16,863 nucleotides of DNA from Nitrospinota bacterium. GTDB taxonomy: Bacteria > JADFOP01 > DATKYB01. Numbering within the stretch: the first letter of the stretch is position 1; every line of letters starts with the position of its first letter. The stretch spans positions 1 to 16,863 of the forward strand of contig DATKYB010000011.1 of the NCBI GenBank assembly GCA_035528715.1. The letters are read 5' to 3'. Made by a program: the position numbers and the translations under genes. The notes under the pieces are model-generated. The model worked only from the letters and a program-made list of their open reading frames with translations, ran no database searches and had not been told where the DNA came from. Positions 14,895-16,863 of this stretch are shown one piece after another.

Positions 14895-16048
14895 CTTTTT
14901 AAACCTATCCAGATGATATCATCCTTTGGCTTAGTATTCAAAGTAGTATAATCCAGAATCTCTTGAATGATATCAGGAGTTACATCCCTCCCCCCAAGAC
15001 CTGTGATATAGCCAAAAATCGGGGGCCTGTTCAAAACATCTTCATTATACATTGCTGCCTTAACTTCTTGAAAAAAGATACCGCTATGACCAAAAGATAT
15101 ATTTCGATCAATAACCGCTACCTTCTTTGTCTTTCCCAAAACCCTTCTTACCTCTTCTGCGGGAAAAGGCCTGAATGTTCTTACCTTTAACATCCCAACC
15201 CTTTTCCCTTTTCTTCTGTATCCATCCACTACGACCCTGGAAGTCCCTGCAATCATTCCAGAGGTAATCAATATGATCTCTGCATCATCACAATGATATT
15301 CTTCAACGAGCCCATATTCTCTTCCAAAACTCTTTTTAAATTTTTTACCGGTTTTAAGAATAACATCCTTTGCTTTATCCATGGCCTCCTGCATCTGATT
15401 TCTCATTTCAAAATAATAATTGACCCCAGTAACCCCTCCAAAGGCATGAGGATCATTGACATCAATGCGATACTTCGGTTTATATCTCGGCAAAAAGGCA
15501 TCCACATCTTTTTTTAAAGGGATGTCAACAGGTTCTGAGGTGTGGGAGAGGAAAAAGCCATCAAGACAGACCATGGAGGGAAGAAGAATTTCTTCTGAGA
15601 TCTTAAAGGCCTGGATGATCGTATCTAATATCTCCTGATTGGTTTCACAGTAAAACTGAAGCCATCCTGTATCCCTCTGAGAGAGACTATCATTCTGATC
15701 AGGCCATAATGTCCATGGTGCAGCCATTGCTCTGTTGACATTAACCATAACTATAGGAAGCCTTGCTCCTGCAGCCCAATGCAAGACCTCATGCATATAA
15801 GCTAACCCCTGAGAGCTGGTAGCGGTAAAGGTCCTCACGCCTGTCATCGAAGCACCGATACAGGCTGACATAGAAGAATGCTCTGACTCAACTTTTAAGA
15901 GCTTTACCCTTTTATTATTGCTACAAAGTTCGGAAAGCTTCTCTACCACCTCAGTCTGAGGAGTTATAGGGTATGCGGCTATGACTTGTGTTCTGGATAG
16001 CATCACACCATAAGAAACAGCATGATTTCCTAAAATGACCTTTTTCAT
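14891..16048 (-). CDS. porA: 2-oxoacid (pyruvate):ferredoxin oxidoreductase, alpha subunit
   Basis: With start ATG 16048 the product is 385 aa, beginning MKKVILGNHAVSYG as in family members. It shows AAYPITPQTEVVEKL (about 29-43), VESEHSSMSACIGASMTG (about 53-70) and TSSQGLAYMHEVLHWAAGAR, the conserved pyrimidine-binding block. A domain II/III part follows, with GGRDVTPD near the end. The frame is open 24 codons further upstream, but that stretch overlaps the ferredoxin domain of the preceding gene. ATG 16048 has a good GGAGAAGG site and makes the same ATGA overlap seen at the other junction. It pairs with PorB; the gamma subunit is not in the window. Confidence 0.93.
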   Translation of the reverse strand: MKKVILGNHAVSYGVMLSRTQVIAAYPITPQTEVVEKLSELCSNNKRVKLLKVESEHSSMSACIGASMTGVRTFTATSSQGLAYMHEVLHWAAGARLPIVMVNVNRAMAAPWTLWPDQNDSLSQRDTGWLQFYCETNQEILDTIIQAFKISEEILLPSMVCLDGFFLSHTSEPVDIPLKKDVDAFLPRYKPKYRIDVNDPHAFGGVTGVNYYFEMRNQMQEAMDKAKDVILKTGKKFKKSFGREYGLVEEYHCDDAEIILITSGMIAGTSRVVVDGYRRKGKRVGMLKVRTFRPFPAEEVRRVLGKTKKVAVIDRNISFGHSGIFFQEVKAAMYNEDVLNRPPIFGYITGLGGRDVTPDIIQEILDYTTLNTKPKDDIIWIGLKR

Positions 16049-16863
16049 TCTATTGATTCCTTCTCCATAGTGATAACTCCTCTGGGACACTCCAGCATAC
16101 ATATGCCACAGCCTTTGCAATAATCATATAAAACCTTATAACTATCCGAGTCTCTCTCAACGGCTAGATCAGGACAGAAGATCAGGCAGTTCTCGCACTG
16201 ATTGCATATCCCACAGCCAAAACATCTCACGGCTTCTTTTACAGCCATGTCTCTTTTGAGACCCTGCTTTATCTCTTTCGTATTCCTCATCCTTTTAGTT
16301 GGAGTCAATATAGGGGTTTCTATTCTTTTTTGCTCCTCAAAATAATCCTGATTAATCTTTTCATGCTCGATAACAGGAAGGTCTTCCTCGGGTTTTTTTA
16401 GGGTTTTTCCTCTAAGAGCTTTATGGATTGCCATGGCCCCTCTTTTCCCTGAACCAATAGCATGGGCAACGGTTCTAGGCTGATCAGTAACATCACCCCC
16501 AGCAAAAATCTTAAAACATGATGAAACACCATTTTCATCGGTAGTGATAACTCCCTTTTGACATCTTACCTTTTTTGGAAGATATGAGAGATCTGCATCC
16601 TCTCCAATTGCACTGATAACCGTATCCGCCTTAATAAAGAAATTTGAACCTGAAATCGGGATGGGTCTTCTACGCCCCGATGCATCAACATCCCCCAACC
16701 TTGCTTTCGCACATTCAACTGTCAATCCTTTATCATTATTCTCTGTTATCTTGATAGGTATGGTGAGATATAAAATTTCAATTTCTTCTTCTATCCCCTG
16801 TTCTACCTCCTCTATGTAGGCTGGCATCTGTTCTTGAGTCCTTCTATATATGATTGTAGTTCT
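16045..16863 (-). CDS. GltD-like FAD/NAD(P) oxidoreductase fused to a 2[4Fe-4S] ferredoxin domain (partial, N terminus missing)
   Basis: The frame stays open to the window edge, so only the C-terminal 272 residues are seen. Upstream of the internal Met at 16827 it reads IIYRRTQEQMPA, the conserved YRR..EEMPA block of glutamate-synthase small-subunit (GltD) type flavoproteins. It continues with SAIGEDADL and the second FAD-binding motif FAGGDV (about 16500-16515), followed by TVAHAIGSGKRGA. After a linker comes a ferredoxin part: Cys at 202, 205, 208, 211, 214 and 218 and at 237, 240, 243 and 247, counted from the Met at 16827. This contains two CxxCxxCxxxCP cluster motifs. That part corresponds to the POR delta subunit. 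The fused protein probably passes electrons between NAD(P)H and the POR catalytic subunits, whose genes overlap it directly. Confidence 0.88.
   Translation of the reverse strand, partial: RTTIIYRRTQEQMPAYIEEVEQGIEEEIEILYLTIPIKITENNDKGLTVECAKARLGDVDASGRRRPIPISGSNFFIKADTVISAIGEDADLSYLPKKVRCQKGVITTDENGVSSCFKIFAGGDVTDQPRTVAHAIGSGKRGAMAIHKALRGKTLKKPEEDLPVIEHEKINQDYFEEQKRIETPILTPTKRMRNTKEIKQGLKRDMAVKEAVRCFGCGICNQCENCLIFCPDLAVERDSDSYKVLYDYCKGCGICMLECPRGVITMEKESIE

Noticed and set aside
16049-16120. 24-residue N-terminal extension of porA
   Set aside because: It would overlap the ferredoxin domain of the preceding gene. ATG 16048 has a good ribosome binding site, gives the normal family start and repeats the ATGA overlap seen at the next junction.
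1-16863. CRISPR array, tRNA, rRNA, insertion sequence or phage genes
   Set aside because: No regularly spaced repeats, cloverleaf-like or conserved rRNA segments, and no transposase, integrase or phage-like protein were seen.

Overview
The window comes from an AT-rich, Gram-negative bacterium that probably lives anaerobically. The Gram-negative call rests on the tail of an outer-membrane beta-barrel receptor ending in Phe, two or three lipoproteins and a periplasmic PBP4-type carboxypeptidase. The anaerobic lean rests on a pyruvate/2-oxoacid:ferredoxin oxidoreductase (POR) operon. By gene content it would fit deltaproteobacterial, Nitrospirota or candidate-phylum (Schekmanbacteria-like) lineages, but nothing here fixes the taxon. 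No rRNA, tRNA, CRISPR array, transposase or phage gene was seen.

Left part (1-3283, all + strand): end of a TonB-dependent-receptor-like protein; an unrecognised 69-aa protein behind a G8 tract; an NRDE/TANGO2-family protein; traces of a frameshifted ~49-aa ORF; a two-TM potassium-channel-like protein with an RCK (TrkA) module and an unusual selectivity filter; and a small diheme c-type cytochrome lipoprotein with its own promoter and a phased direct repeat upstream.

Minus-strand block (3300-6638): a peptide/nickel-type ABC importer operon, read as substrate-binding lipoprotein, DppB-like permease, DppC-like permease. The two ATPase genes are not in the window. The next ~500 bp (6639-7149) hold no credible gene. 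They carry a nested inverted-repeat structure flanked by a 15-bp direct repeat, which looks like a dispersed repeat element.

Plus-strand block (7073-14029): a HAD-fold protein of the 'soluble P-type ATPase' type followed by a class I/II aminotransferase of higher GC; a VanZ-like membrane protein overlapping a PBP4/DacB-like DD-peptidase; a pair of small helical exported proteins, one of them a lipoprotein; a 388-bp regulatory-looking gap with a long hairpin and two similar quasi-palindromes 31 bp apart, just upstream of a near-consensus sigma70 promoter; and recJ.

Right end (14010-16863, minus strand): a tightly overlapped POR operon. A GltD-like FAD/NAD(P) module fused to a 2[4Fe-4S] ferredoxin domain (cut by the window edge) is followed by the POR alpha and beta subunits. 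All junctions are 4-bp ATGA overlaps, and porB meets recJ tail-to-tail with overlapping 3' ends. The layout suggests a POR wired to NAD(P)H through the fused subunit. I found no clear sign of a wholly new defence or mobile system. The best second looks are the recJ upstream operators, the structured repeat at 6736-7068, the exported pair, the broken small ORF at 1534-1685 and the POR-GltD fusion.
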